Assembly: GCA_023480885.1 (NCBI GenBank)
Contig: JAMCWX010000035.1
Location: 1 to 40,635 of the forward strand
DNA: 40,635 nucleotides
From: Chloroflexota bacterium
GTDB lineage: Bacteria > Chloroflexota > UBA6077 > FW602-bin22 > JACPRP01
Direction: 5' to 3'
Below the pieces are notes generated by a model. It ran no database searches. It was not told the origin of the DNA and saw only the letters and a list, made by a program, of their open reading frames with translations. Within the stretch, counting starts at the first letter, position 1. The number at the start of each line of letters is the position of its first letter. A program made the position numbers and the translations under genes. This document shows positions 24,740 to 33,229 of the stretch, piece after piece.

Positions 24740-24937
24740 TTAGCTCTTTGGCTCGTACGTGCCGCAGTCAGCGTGCGTCTCATGCTTGACCACGCGAATA
24801 TTGGGCGCGTGGCAGTGGGTCGCATCGTTGTACTCGCAGTCCATCACGTTGCAGTTTCCGACCCAGGCCTCGTGGTCGTGGCGGTTCTGAGGCCCCCCTG
24901 GCGCACCCATCGCCCTGGGATGATCACGCTCTAGCAT
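24740..24937 (-). CDS. DUF1540-type small Cys-rich protein
   Basis: 65 residues. The C-terminal half shows the DUF1540 pattern: C29 and C34 in NCNVMDCEYND, C42 in CHAPNIRV, C58 in HADCGTYEPK, giving four cysteines suited to bind one metal ion. The N-terminus is polar and His-rich (GPQNRHDHEAW). Function of the family is unknown; it is common in spore-formers and other Gram-positive-like bacteria. The start at 24935-24937 is chosen because GGGAGGT lies seven bases upstream; a longer frame to 25057 has no such support. It stands alone on the minus strand. Confidence 0.8.
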   Translation of the reverse strand: MLERDHPRAMGAPGGPQNRHDHEAWVGNCNVMDCEYNDATHCHAPNIRVVKHETHADCGTYEPKS

Positions 24938-25123
24938 GGTAGCTACCTCCCTTTTGGAACTCGGAAATCCTCGTTTCGCGAAACAAAACTCAGCGAAGGG
25001 GTCATTGTCCGCGGAGTCAGACATCCCCTCTAAGCAACTTTCCCTTGCAATTTCCATGCCGGCGCATGCGTCGGCGAGTCACAGCAGCCCGATTGGCCAG
25101 CCATGCAGCCAGGCGAACTAAGT
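24938..25123. other. Intergenic region between divergent DUF1540 gene and rpmH promoter
   Basis: It should hold the minus-strand promoter of the DUF1540 gene, but I see no good consensus. No supported gene. Confidence 0.4.
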
Positions 25124-25152
25124 TGACAAGGATTGAGAAAAACAGCTATAAT
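25124..25152 (+). promoter_or_regulatory. Fully consensus promoter of rpmH-rnpA
   Basis: TTGACA (25124-25129), 17-base spacer, TATAAT (25147-25152): a perfect match to the housekeeping consensus, fitting a highly expressed ribosomal gene. The leader would be about 145 bases. Confidence 0.85.
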
Positions 25153-25302
25153 CGCAAAGTACGCGTCGAGATTAGCAGGCGTCCTTTCGTTGGCGCCTGG
25201 TCGATAGCTGGCATGTTTCGTTCGCCCCGCGGGCCATCAGTGCCAGCAAGATGCGCGGAGAGCACTTGTGATTATCGCTTAATCACTGAAAGGGTGTTGG
25301 TT

Positions 25303-25443
25303 TTGCCAAAGAGGACTTATCAACCCAAGAGGATACCGAGAAAGCGAGAGCATGGCTTTCTCAAGCGAATGAGCACGCGCCAGGGGCGCACGGTGCTCAA
25401 GATGCGCAGGCTGAAGGGGCGAAAGAGGCTGACGGTCGTCTAG
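25303..25443 (+). CDS. rpmH: 50S ribosomal protein L34
   Basis: 46 residues, the usual L34 length: [20 protein letters not shown], then [20 protein letters not shown]. Start TTG 25303 is fixed by the family's N-terminus and by AAAGGGTG about seven bases upstream; TTG 25297 and GTG 25294 would give extra residues. L34 is a small basic protein of the large subunit. The gene leads the conserved order rpmH-rnpA-yidD-yidC-jag. Confidence 0.95.
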   Translation: MPKRTYQPKRIPRKREHGFLKRMSTRQGRTVLKMRRLKGRKRLTVV

Positions 25444-25548
25444 GAGAAAAAACCTGCTTGTGCTGCGCTTTGGCGTTCGCCGTTCGAGATGATGAGGCAG
25501 GAGAGAACCTTCTCGCGCCTCCGCCATTCAAGTTAAGAGGCGCCGTCT

Positions 25549-25995
25549 TTGCAGAAACAGTACCGTCTGAGAAAAGAAGTCGAGTTCAAGCAGGTACGTG
25601 GAAAAGGCCGGTCCTGGGCCCACCCGTTGATCGTCCTCTACGCCCTTCCCAACAGCTTGTCCGTCACACGCGTCGGTTTCTCCGTCAGCAAGAGGATCGG
25701 CAAAGCAGTTCGGCGCAACCGAGCGAGGCGTCTTATCAGAGAGGCTGTCCGTCTGCGGCACTCGGACGTCAAACAGGGTTGGGACCTGTTATTCATTGCG
25801 CGGAAACCTATCGTGGACGCCGACTTCGAGCAGGTTCGCGCGGCCGTCGACCATTTGCTGCGCCGAGCAGGTCTGCTGCAGCCCACGGGGGCAGGAAAGG
25901 GGCAGGGCAGCGGTCTCGCGCAGGGGCTGGTGAGAGACGTGTCAGGCACGTTAAGTAATGCAGGATCGGATTTGGATGAAGATAGTGGCGCTTAG
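25549..25995 (+). CDS. rnpA: Ribonuclease P protein component
   Basis: 148 residues. RnpA helps the RNase P RNA cleave 5' leaders from pre-tRNA. Family features: [19 protein letters not shown] at the start, [28 protein letters not shown] (the RNR motif) in the centre, and [11 protein letters not shown]. The C-terminal ~35 residues ([10 protein letters not shown] onward) are an extension beyond the usual ~115-residue core. It starts at TTG 25549 with AAGAGG eight bases upstream. The end overlaps the yidD start, as is common. Confidence 0.95.
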   Translation: MQKQYRLRKEVEFKQVRGKGRSWAHPLIVLYALPNSLSVTRVGFSVSKRIGKAVRRNRARRLIREAVRLRHSDVKQGWDLLFIARKPIVDADFEQVRAAVDHLLRRAGLLQPTGAGKGQGSGLAQGLVRDVSGTLSNAGSDLDEDSGA

Positions 25996-26185
25996 TTTTA
26001 TCAGGCTTTATCAGCTCACCGTTTCAAAGGTATTGCCGCCTTCTTGTCGCTATTACCCTTCCTGCTCGCAATACACCATAGACGCCATCGAAAAGTTCGG
26101 GCTGATGCGTGGAGGATGGCTCGGCGCCAGGCGCATTCTGCGCTGCCATCCGTTCCATCCTGGCGGATACGACCCCGTGCCATAA
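25976..26185 (+). CDS. yidD: Membrane protein insertion efficiency factor YidD
   Basis: 69 residues from ATG 25976; ATG 25958 would add six residues. Family hallmarks: [26 protein letters not shown] region and the C-terminal [15 protein letters not shown], with three conserved cysteines. YidD assists YidC-dependent insertion of membrane proteins at the inner face of the membrane. It overlaps rnpA by 20 bases and precedes yidC by 72, the typical arrangement. Confidence 0.95.
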   Translation: MKIVALSFIRLYQLTVSKVLPPSCRYYPSCSQYTIDAIEKFGLMRGGWLGARRILRCHPFHPGGYDPVP

Positions 26186-26257
26186 CCGAGTGCTCGACTA
26201 TTTCCAGGCGCTAGCCCGCTATTGGCTAGCGCTTTGAGCGATAAGGAGGAATCGATT

Positions 26258-27187
26258 TTGGGTGGATTCGGAGAGATCTGGACCACTGGCGTGGTCACGC
26301 CAATGGCCGATGCCCTGGCATTCCTGACCACCTTGCTAGGGGGAAACTACGGCCTAGCTATCATCTTATTCACAATAACCGTTAAGCTGATTCTTCTGCC
26401 GCTTACGATGCAGCAGATTCGCTCGTCCAGAGCGATGATGCAAATCCAGCCCGAGCTTCAGGCATTGCAAAAGAAGTACGGCAAGGACCGCGAGAAGCTG
26501 ATGCAGGAGCAGATGCGGCTGTACAAGGAGAACAAAGTCAATCCGGCAGCCGGCTGTCTGCCTCTCCTGATTCAAATGCCCATCTGGATCGGCCTCTATC
26601 AGGGGCTCTATCATCTGGCACAGACGGGATTCGAGCCAGCGCAGCAGGGATTCCTCTGGATTCCCAACCTGGCCCACCCAGAAGGTATGCCGTGGGTGTT
26701 TGCCATCCTGACCGGCATCACGCAATGGGTGACGCAGCGAATGATGACGCCGCGCTCCACCGACCCGCAGCAGCAGACGATGAACCAGATGATGCAGTTC
26801 ATGCCCATTATGTTCGTCTTCTTCGCTTTCAGCGTGCCTGCGGGGCTAGTCCTTTACTGGGTGACTTCCAACCTCTTCACTTTCGTCCAGCAGTATTTCG
26901 CTACAGGCTGGGGCTCGCTAGCCCTTCCGAAGTCCGTGTCTCAATCGCTGGCCAGGTCGCTGCCCAGTCCCTTGTCTTCGCTTTTCGAGGTAGAGGACGC
27001 TTCGCAACCGCAGGCAAAACTGCCTCAGGCTAAGCTGTCCAAAGACAAGGCTGGTGCACTGGCCATAGAACCCCCTTCGCGCAACGGAAGAAATGACAGC
27101 GCCGACGCGAACGCGAACGGCGAGGAAGATGCCATAGCGCGAGCCAAGGCGCAGGGGAGCAAGAAAAAGAAGGGCAAACGTAGATAA
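26258..27187 (+). CDS. yidC: Membrane protein insertase YidC/Oxa1
   Basis: 309 residues. Inserts membrane proteins with or without SecYEG. It is the short form lacking the large periplasmic domain of proteobacterial YidC. There are five hydrophobic segments, beginning ADALAFLTTLLGGNYGLAII and including LLPLTMQQIRSSRAMMQIQP, PLLIQMPIWIGLYQGLY and FAFSVPAGLVLYWVTSNLF. The ~75-residue tail is charged and ends in KKKKGKRR, suited to contact ribosomes. TTG 26258 is chosen because AAGGAGG (26243-26249) lies eight bases upstream. No lipobox is present. Confidence 0.95.
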   Translation: MGGFGEIWTTGVVTPMADALAFLTTLLGGNYGLAIILFTITVKLILLPLTMQQIRSSRAMMQIQPELQALQKKYGKDREKLMQEQMRLYKENKVNPAAGCLPLLIQMPIWIGLYQGLYHLAQTGFEPAQQGFLWIPNLAHPEGMPWVFAILTGITQWVTQRMMTPRSTDPQQQTMNQMMQFMPIMFVFFAFSVPAGLVLYWVTSNLFTFVQQYFATGWGSLALPKSVSQSLARSLPSPLSSLFEVEDASQPQAKLPQAKLSKDKAGALAIEPPSRNGRNDSADANANGEEDAIARAKAQGSKKKKGKRR

Positions 27188-27281
27188 CCCCCATAATTGT
27201 TTTCTGCACCAAGAGATCTCGGCGCGACAGATGCTTGGCTCAGTAGCTGGCCGCGCTCGTTAGATAAACAAGGAGGACACC

Positions 27282-27968
27282 GTGGAAAGTCTGGAAGTTA
27301 GCGCAAAGACGGTGAACGAGGCTATACAGCAAGCGCTAGCTACTCTTGGCAAGAACCGAGAGGAGGTCGACATCTCAATACTTTCGGAGGGCAGCAGAGG
27401 TATCCTCGGTATCGGCAGCGAAGACGCCCGTATTCTCGTCTCCGTGCGCGCTCCTGCCGAAGAGCAGGCCGAAACAGGCAAGGCCGCTCCAGTCGCAAGA
27501 GATGTCGCTTCGGTGGCCAAGGAAGTATTAGAGAAACTAATGGCTTCGCTGAGGATTCAGGGGCGCGTCAACGTCATAACTTCCTCAGCCTCTCCAGCCA
27601 GCGACGGCTCCGACATCACCCTCGACATCGAGGGGGGCGATCTGGGCGTGCTTATTGGTCGACGCGGCGAGAACCTCTCCTCGCTCCAGTTCATCCTCAA
27701 CCTCATCGTCAGCAAGCAGTTGCATAAGCGTACGCGAGTGACGGTGGACGTGTCCGGCTATCGTGTGAGGCGGCAAGAGATGCTCAAGGGTCTGGCTTTG
27801 CGCATGGCCGAGCGTGTCCAGACGACGCGCCAGCCCATCGCGCTGGAGGCCATGCCCGCCTATGAACGGCGGATCATCCACATCGCCCTATCGCAACATC
27901 CCGGCGCGACCACGCAAAGCATCGGAGAGGGCGAAGATCGCAAAGTGGTCATCGTGCCCAGGAAGTAG
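27282..27968 (+). CDS. jag: RNA-binding protein Jag/KhpB (Jag-N, KH and R3H domains)
   Basis: 228 residues. Residues ~1-50 are the Jag N-terminal domain (SLEVSAKTVNEAIQQAL, ISILSEGSRGILGIG), a linker follows, then the KH domain (~90-165) with the GxxG loop IGRRGENLSSLQ, and the R3H domain (~165-226) with ERRIIHIALSQHPGATTQS. Jag/KhpB is an RNA chaperone-type protein of Gram-positive bacteria that acts with KhpA on cell elongation and mRNA levels. GTG 27282 has AAGGAGG upstream. It follows yidC by 94 bases in the usual order. Confidence 0.94.
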   Translation: MESLEVSAKTVNEAIQQALATLGKNREEVDISILSEGSRGILGIGSEDARILVSVRAPAEEQAETGKAAPVARDVASVAKEVLEKLMASLRIQGRVNVITSSASPASDGSDITLDIEGGDLGVLIGRRGENLSSLQFILNLIVSKQLHKRTRVTVDVSGYRVRRQEMLKGLALRMAERVQTTRQPIALEAMPAYERRIIHIALSQHPGATTQSIGEGEDRKVVIVPRK

Positions 27969-28058
27969 GATCCGGAGCAAGTGCTGGCCTGCCACGGTCA
28001 GTCGCCTGAAAAAGCCTCGTTGTCGGTTCGAGATGGCCCTTCCTCCGCGAGGAGCCTT

Positions 28059-28910
28059 ATGTCTTGCCCAAGCTATCTAGTTATCGGGCACGTTTCGATG
28101 GACCTGGCCGCCGATTATCAGATCGGCGGGTCTTTCACCTACGCGGCGATGACTGCCAGGAACCTGGGCGAGCGGGTCGGCGGCATCACCAGCGCAGGGC
28201 CGGACGTCGATCTGGCCGAGACGCTTCCCGGCGTCGACGTTATCCACATGCCATCGACGATCACCACCACTTTCCAGATCACCTACGCAGGTAAGCGACG
28301 CCGGTTGCTGCTTCGCGCGGTCGCCAGCAACATCGGTCCGGAACAAGTCCCGGAAGCCTGGCGCGCCGCCGACATTGTCCATCTCGCTCCAATCGCCCAG
28401 GAAGTTTCGCCAGCTATCGTGAGTTGCTTTCCTCGATCCTTCGTCGGCGTCACCCCGCAGGGATGGATGCGCCGTTGGAACGACGCGGGCCGGATATCGA
28501 AAGCCCCGTGGAGAGACGCCGAGGATATCCTGCGGCGAGCGCAGGCCGTCGTGCTGAGCCAAGAAGACGTGCTCGGCGGCAAACGAGCTATCCGCCGTCT
28601 TGCCGATCTCGCCCAGGTTCTGGTCGTTACCCGAGGAGCCGCTGGCGCCGATCTTTACCTTCAGGGCAAAGTATGCCATTTCCCCGCGTTCGCCGCCAGG
28701 GAAGTGGACCCCACAGGCGCTGGCGACACCTTCGCCGCCGCCTTCTTCGTCAAGCTGCGCCACACCGGTGACCCCTTTCAGGCGACCCACTTCGCCAACT
28801 GCGTCGCCAGCTTCGTCGTCGAGGCAGTCGGCCCCAGAGGAGTGCCGACGCTAGAGCAGATCGATGAGCGGCTGAAGACGCAGCCGGCGCCTACTGAGCC
28901 GGCGTCCTGA
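28059..28910 (+). CDS. PfkB-family carbohydrate kinase
   Basis: 283 residues. The ribokinase-like fold is shown by the N-terminal VIGHVSMDL strand and the C-terminal signature DPTGAGDTFAAAF that holds the catalytic Asp and anion hole. The N-terminal GG motif appears as IGGSFTYAAMTARNLG. The middle region is shorter than in sugar kinases, and VTRGAAGADLY marks the nucleotide-binding strand. The substrate is not readable; sugars, nucleosides and others are known. ATG 28059 is preferred to 27981 because the residues before it are unlike the family and GAGGAG lies just upstream. It may be the last gene of the rpmH-jag run, 90 bases after jag. Confidence 0.88.
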   Translation: MSCPSYLVIGHVSMDLAADYQIGGSFTYAAMTARNLGERVGGITSAGPDVDLAETLPGVDVIHMPSTITTTFQITYAGKRRRLLLRAVASNIGPEQVPEAWRAADIVHLAPIAQEVSPAIVSCFPRSFVGVTPQGWMRRWNDAGRISKAPWRDAEDILRRAQAVVLSQEDVLGGKRAIRRLADLAQVLVVTRGAAGADLYLQGKVCHFPAFAAREVDPTGAGDTFAAAFFVKLRHTGDPFQATHFANCVASFVVEAVGPRGVPTLEQIDERLKTQPAPTEPAS

Positions 28911-28969
28911 GAACTGGCTCGCTGTTCGATAAAGCCCCGCCCCGGGCCGAAGCCGCAGGTCGGACTCAA

Positions 28970-28996
28970 CAAACTACTTGACACACAAACTACTTG
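28970..28996 (+). repeat. Direct repeats upstream of the cobalamin riboswitch promoter
   Basis: CAAACTACTTG occurs at 28970-28980 and 28986-28996, start to start 16 bases, just upstream of the -35 box. They may be activator or repressor sites, or a duplication of promoter DNA. Confidence 0.6.
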
Positions 28997-29000
28997 CAAG

Positions 29001-29029
29001 TTGACAAACTGCTCTTCTTGGAGTATTAT
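29001..29029 (+). promoter_or_regulatory. Promoter of the cbi-btu operon
   Basis: TTGACA (29001-29006), 17-base spacer, TATTAT (29024-29029), about 20 bases before the riboswitch P1 stem. Confidence 0.8.
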
Positions 29030-29050
29030 GCGGGTACAATAGAATATTGG

Positions 29051-29186
29051 ACGACAATGGTGCCCGCATTTTCGGGCTCAAAAGGGGAAGGGCGGTGAGA
29101 ATCCGCCGCTGTCCCGCAACTGTGATTCAGCGCTCGGTCCTATGGATCGAAGTTGACTGACAAGCCAGACCGCCTGCCGTTGTCGT
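29051..29186 (+). ncRNA. Cobalamin riboswitch (upstream of cbiM)
   Basis: P1 closes with ACGACAA (29051-29057) and TTGTCGT (29180-29186). In order: GGTGCCC, AAAAGGGGAA, GGTGAGAATCC, CGCTGTCCCGCAACTGT and the B12-box form AGCCAGACCGCCTGCC. All are hallmarks of the coenzyme B12 element, which switches off downstream genes when adenosylcobalamin is bound. Two intrinsic terminators follow. Confidence 0.93.
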
Positions 29187-29241
29187 CTGCCATTGGCCTT
29201 CGAGGAAAGGCGTGGGCAGATGTAGCAGGAAGACATCTTTG

Positions 29242-29278
29242 ACCCCCTGTCTGCTTCCCCAGGCGGGGGTTCTTTTTT
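29242..29278 (+). terminator. First intrinsic terminator after the riboswitch
   Basis: GC-rich hairpin with CCCCCTG facing CAGGCGGGGG, then TTCTTTTTT. It lies 56 bases after P1 and is the likely expression platform. Confidence 0.8.
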
Positions 29279-29307
29279 GCCTCCCAGCGGAAGACGCTGC
29301 TCCGTTA

Positions 29308-29344
29308 CCCCCTTGCCTTTCTCGCAGGCAAGGGGATTCTTTTT
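29308..29344 (+). terminator. Second intrinsic terminator after the riboswitch
   Basis: Perfect 10-bp arms CCCCTTGCCT (29309-29318) and AGGCAAGGGG (29326-29335), then ATTCTTTTT. It follows the first terminator by about 30 bases, before cbiM. Confidence 0.85.
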
Positions 29345-29431
29345 GTACGGCAGGATCGCCAAAGTGCTCGTCAGCGGAGACATTCGTTCGTTCTGGCGCG
29401 TCGAAATCGAACATCGTAAAGGAGGTTCAAG

Positions 29432-30187
29432 GTGTCTATGTCTCGCAAACTCTTAGGCGCCCTCGGTTGGTTCGGTCTGGTAGCTTTGCTCAGCCCCGGT
29501 CAGGCATACGCGATGCACATTATGGAGGGCTTCCTGCCCGCGCCGCACGCCATTCTTTGGGCTATCGTGACGCTTCCCTTCCTCGTGGCTGGGCTACGCT
29601 CGATCCAAAACACCGTGAAAGAGGCCCCGCACTTGAAGATGTTGCTCGGCCTGGCCGGTGCCTTCGTGTTCGTCCTCTCGGCGCTCAAGCTGCCGTCCGT
29701 CACCGGTAGCTGCTCTCACCCGACGGGTGTCGGCCTGGGCACGATATTGTTTAGACCAGCGGCCATGAGCGTCCTGGGCATCATCGTGCTCTTTTTCCAG
29801 GCGGTCCTCCTTGCCCACGGCGGCCTGACCACGCTCGGGGCGAACACCTTTTCTATGGCGGTGGTTGGGCCTTTCGTATCCTATGGCCTATACAAGGGCT
29901 CTTGCCGCCTCGGCGCTCCATTAGCGGTTGCCGTCTTCCTGGCGGCTGCGCTTGGCGACCTGGCGACTTACGTGACAACGTCCGCCCAGCTAGCCCTGGC
30001 GTTTCCGGCGCAGACAGGTGGCTTCTGGGAATCCTTCGTGAAGTTCAACGCCATCTTTGCCGTTACGCAAGTCCCTCTGGCCATCGGCGAGGGGCTTCTG
30101 ACAGTGGTAGTCTTCAATCTCCTCTCCGTTTACAGCAGAGGCGAGCTGCGAGATCTGTCGATTCCAGTGCGGGAGGTGCGGGCGTGA
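29432..30187 (+). CDS. cbiM: Cobalt ECF transporter substrate-capture protein CbiM
   Basis: 251 residues. A cleavable signal peptide (residues ~1-27, ending QAYA) exposes MHIMEG, the N-terminus that binds the metal in this family (Met1-His2 in related NikM2/CbiM structures). Further hallmarks: [33 protein letters not shown] and IGEGLLTV. About six membrane helices. CbiM captures Co2+ and passes it through the CbiMNQO complex for B12 synthesis or repair. GTG 29432 has AAAGGAGG six bases upstream; ATG 29438 is an alternative. The stop overlaps the cbiN start. Confidence 0.95.
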   Translation: MSMSRKLLGALGWFGLVALLSPGQAYAMHIMEGFLPAPHAILWAIVTLPFLVAGLRSIQNTVKEAPHLKMLLGLAGAFVFVLSALKLPSVTGSCSHPTGVGLGTILFRPAAMSVLGIIVLFFQAVLLAHGGLTTLGANTFSMAVVGPFVSYGLYKGSCRLGAPLAVAVFLAAALGDLATYVTTSAQLALAFPAQTGGFWESFVKFNAIFAVTQVPLAIGEGLLTVVVFNLLSVYSRGELRDLSIPVREVRA

Positions 30188-30615
30188 GCGTGACGACCAA
30201 GAATATTATGCTATTGGCAGCAGCCGTGTTGCTTAGCGTGTTGCCTCTGGTGTTGTATCACGGGGCCACTGACCAGCAGAACGGACCAGAGACCGCATCA
30301 GAGACTATGCAAGCGAGAGACGAAGGGACGATGCCCACGAATGATACAGGCACTTCCGCAGGGGTGTCCCAGGCCCCAAGACCGGAAGGTCAGACGCGGG
30401 AGCTCTTCGGCGGGGCGGATGATCAGGCCAAGAAGCTGGTGGCCGTTCTGCACCCAGACTACGAGCCGTGGTTCTCACCAATTTGGGAGCCGCCAAGCGA
30501 GGAAATAGCGAGTCTTCTTTTCGCTGTGCAAGCAGCGCTGGGCGCTGGTTTCGTTGGCTATTACTTCGGCTATGTGCGCGGACGGCGACGCCAGGCGGGG
30601 GTAGGCGAGAGATGA
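30184..30615 (+). CDS. cbiN: Cobalt transporter component CbiN with enlarged loop
   Basis: 143 residues; CbiN is usually ~100. Two membrane helices (~9-25 and ~108-127) flank the extracytoplasmic loop. The family motif [12 protein letters not shown], then [24 protein letters not shown], is intact. Between the first helix and FGGADD lie about 45 extra polar residues (Thr/Glu/Gln-rich, residues ~27-72), which are not usual. CbiN helps CbiM bind and load cobalt. It starts at GTG 30184, overlapping the cbiM stop by four bases, and its stop overlaps the cbiQ start (ATGA). Confidence 0.92.
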   Translation: MSVTTKNIMLLAAAVLLSVLPLVLYHGATDQQNGPETASETMQARDEGTMPTNDTGTSAGVSQAPRPEGQTRELFGGADDQAKKLVAVLHPDYEPWFSPIWEPPSEEIASLLFAVQAALGAGFVGYYFGYVRGRRRQAGVGER

Positions 30616-31397
30616 TTCACATCGACCAGTACGCCTATGCGAATCGGCTGCGTGCCGTTCATCCAGGAGAGAAACTTGCCTTCGCGGCAATCACGGCTGG
30701 CATCTGCCTCGCCTCGCCATCGCTCATCGGCCAACTGGCCATCCTGATGACGATGGCCGCAGCCACCGTCGCGATAGTTGGCATCCCCTGGCGCTTCTAT
30801 CTTAAGCTGATGCTCGTCCCCGCCGCCTTCCTGCTGGCTGGCATCGTGACCGTAGCCGTCTCCTTCTCGTCACAACCAGATCCCGGCCTGCACGGCATCG
30901 ATCTGTGGGGATTTGCCGTGGGCATCAGAGATCGCGACTTTGTGGTGGCCAGCAGCCTCGTTGCCAGATCGCTGGGCACCGTCTCGTGCCTGTATTTCCT
31001 GTCTCTGAGCACGCCGATGGTAGAGATCATCGGCGTGCTCAAGAGATGCCGCGTGCCGGCAGTCCTGGTAGAGCTAATGACGATCATCTACCGCTTCATC
31101 TTCGTCCTGATGGAGACCACGCGACAGATCCACACAGCTCAAGTTTCACGCCTCGGCTATCACAGCCTATCCGCCTCCTACCGCGACCTGGGGCAGTTGA
31201 CCTCGTGCCTCTTCCATCGATCGATGCTGAAATCGCAGATGCTATTCGTCACGCTGTCGTCGCGCTGCTACAGCGGGGAAATTCGCGTCCTGGAGCCGAG
31301 ACGTAGACTGTCGTTGAGACGCGGCCTTCTCATCGGTGGCATCGATGCGGTTCTGTTAGCGGTAGCGCTCGCCACCAGAGGTTGGCAAAGATGGTAG
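30612..31397 (+). CDS. cbiQ: Cobalt ECF transporter T component CbiQ
   Basis: 261 residues. Integral membrane coupling protein of the cobalt ECF transporter, linking CbiMN to CbiO. It starts [13 protein letters not shown], then VHPGEKLAFA, with four to five membrane helices. The cytoplasmic coupling segments include HSLSASYRDLGQL and SSRCYSGEI, the latter near the ARG-type coupling helix. ATG 30612 overlaps the cbiN stop by four bases. The end overlaps the cbiO start by seven bases, so the four genes are translationally coupled. Confidence 0.94.
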   Translation: MIHIDQYAYANRLRAVHPGEKLAFAAITAGICLASPSLIGQLAILMTMAAATVAIVGIPWRFYLKLMLVPAAFLLAGIVTVAVSFSSQPDPGLHGIDLWGFAVGIRDRDFVVASSLVARSLGTVSCLYFLSLSTPMVEIIGVLKRCRVPAVLVELMTIIYRFIFVLMETTRQIHTAQVSRLGYHSLSASYRDLGQLTSCLFHRSMLKSQMLFVTLSSRCYSGEIRVLEPRRRLSLRRGLLIGGIDAVLLAVALATRGWQRW

Positions 31398-32290
31398 GCC
31401 CGATCTTAGAAGTTGTGGATGTGCACTTTGCTTATCCCGACGGGACGCAGGCGCTCGCGGGGATGTCGCTCACCATTGAGCGGGGAAGCAAGGTTGTCTT
31501 TCTGGGGCCGAATGGCGCTGGCAAAACGACCCTTTTTCTCCAGCTCAACGGCATATTGCGCCCGAGCCAGGGCGTAGTCCGCTTTGACGGAAATGACCTC
31601 CGATACGACAGGAGATCGCTAATGGAGCTCCGCAAGAACGTTGGCATAGTCTTCCAGGACCCCGACTCGCAGATATTCTCCGCCAGCGTGCTTCAGGATA
31701 TCTCTTTCGGACCGTTCAACCTGGGGATGTCTGAGGAAGAGGTGCGAGGACGAGTGCAGGGTGCGCTGGCGGCAGTCGGCATCGAGAGCATTGCCGATCG
31801 CCCAACCCATTTCTTGAGCCTGGGACAGAAGAAAAGGGTGGCAATCGCCGGCGTGCTGGCGATGGAGCCGCAGGTAATCATCTTCGACGAGCCGACTTCG
31901 AGCCTTGACCCCAAGACAGCAAAGCAACTGCTGATCCTGCTGGATGACATCAGTCGAGATGGCAAGACCGTCGTCATCTCCACTCACGATGTAGACATCG
32001 CCTATTCCTGGGCGGACCGCGTGTATGTCCTGGAAAGCGGGAGGGTTGCCGACGCGGGAACGCCTCAAGAGATCTTTCTCGATGAAGCTATGCTGGAGAG
32101 AGTCGATCTGACGCAACCGTGGATAGTGGACGTGTGGCGTGAGCTCAGAGACAACGGCTATCTCCCGCCAAACGCTCTGCTGCCACGAACCAAAAGCGCC
32201 CTGCTAGCGCTTATCAGGTCAAGACTTTGCCATTCCTTTCGCATTACTGACCTGGTGAGCGAACGCGCCGCAATAAACGAAAGAGGTTGA
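31391..32290 (+). CDS. cbiO: Cobalt ECF transporter ATPase CbiO
   Basis: 299 residues. ATPase of the cobalt importer: Walker A GPNGAGKTTLF, Q-loop VFQDPDSQIFSASVLQDISF (the FQNPDxQ-like form typical of CbiO), signature LSLGQKKRVAIAGVL, Walker B VIIFDEPTSSLDP and switch His in ISTHDVD. ATG 31391 is preferred to TTG 31382 because AGAGG lies ten bases upstream. The C-terminal tail (residues ~225-299) is longer than the ATPase core and resembles the extra domain seen in many CbiO proteins. btuF begins six bases after the stop. Confidence 0.94.
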   Translation: MVGPILEVVDVHFAYPDGTQALAGMSLTIERGSKVVFLGPNGAGKTTLFLQLNGILRPSQGVVRFDGNDLRYDRRSLMELRKNVGIVFQDPDSQIFSASVLQDISFGPFNLGMSEEEVRGRVQGALAAVGIESIADRPTHFLSLGQKKRVAIAGVLAMEPQVIIFDEPTSSLDPKTAKQLLILLDDISRDGKTVVISTHDVDIAYSWADRVYVLESGRVADAGTPQEIFLDEAMLERVDLTQPWIVDVWRELRDNGYLPPNALLPRTKSALLALIRSRLCHSFRITDLVSERAAINERG

Positions 32291-32296
32291 AGCTAG

Positions 32297-33229
32297 ATGC
32301 AAAAACTGTTAGCGCTCAGTCTAGCCCTTATCCTGGCTCTTGTTGGCGGTTGCGCGCCTGGCCAAGCGGTTCCTGCCGTGGGCCAGCCGGTCAAGACCGC
32401 AGGCTCTGAGTTCCCACTGAGTATCACCGATGACGCCGGTCGGACCGTGAAGATCGAGAAGCCAGCGAAAAGGATAGTCTCGCTCGCGCCAAGCAACACC
32501 GAAATCCTTTTCGCCCTGGGCCTGGGCGACAGCGTTGTCGGCGTAGATGATTACTCCAACTACCCAAATGAAGCCAAGTCAAAAGAGAAGGTTGGCAGCT
32601 TTGCCGATACAAGTATCGAGAAGGTAGTTGCGCTCGAACCGGATTTGGTCCTGGCCACCAATATCCACGTGAAGACAGTTGTGCCGAAGCTCGAGACGCG
32701 TGGCCTTCCCACCGTCGTAGTTCAGCCAAAGAACCTGGCACGATTGCTGGACAACATCCGCACCGTTGGCACGTTAGCTGGCAAGGCAAGGGAAGCGGAA
32801 ACTCTAGCAGACGGCCTTCAAAGGCGGGTGGAAGACATCGCCAACAAGACGAAAACTGCGTCCTCGAGGCCCAGAGTGTTCTTTGAACTGGATGCAAAGC
32901 TTTATACTGTGGGTCCAGGCACCTTTGCGGATGATATGATCGACAAGGCAGGGGGTGCAAACATCGCTGCCGATGCCAAGACCGAATGGCCACAGCTCAG
33001 CTTGGAAGCCATCGTTCTCAAGGATCCGGACATAGTCTTCCTTGCCGACCACGGGTTTGGCGAAACTGTAGACAAGGTGAAAGGTCGCCCTGGTTGGGAA
33101 AAGATAACGGCGGTCAGAAACGATCGCGTCATCCCCCTGGATCCCGACCTTGTCAACCGCCCGGGCCCAAGGGCAGTCGACGGTCTCGATCTAATGGCTA
33201 GGGCACTTCATCCTGAGTCGTTCAAATGA
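32297..33229 (+). CDS. btuF: Corrinoid (vitamin B12) ABC transporter substrate-binding lipoprotein
   Basis: 310 residues. Lipoprotein signal with lipobox LVGGC (Cys19). The mature protein has the BtuF-type N-terminal segment RIVSLAPSNTEILFALGLGD, then VVGVDDYSNYP, with the long helix linking two lobes (residues ~165-185) typical of class III binding proteins. It should bind cobalamin or cobinamide outside the membrane. BtuF relatives also carry iron-siderophores, but placement in a cobalamin-riboswitch operon, six bases after cbiO, argues for corrinoid. It ends in ATGA overlap with btuC. Confidence 0.92.
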   Translation: MQKLLALSLALILALVGGCAPGQAVPAVGQPVKTAGSEFPLSITDDAGRTVKIEKPAKRIVSLAPSNTEILFALGLGDSVVGVDDYSNYPNEAKSKEKVGSFADTSIEKVVALEPDLVLATNIHVKTVVPKLETRGLPTVVVQPKNLARLLDNIRTVGTLAGKAREAETLADGLQRRVEDIANKTKTASSRPRVFFELDAKLYTVGPGTFADDMIDKAGGANIAADAKTEWPQLSLEAIVLKDPDIVFLADHGFGETVDKVKGRPGWEKITAVRNDRVIPLDPDLVNRPGPRAVDGLDLMARALHPESFK

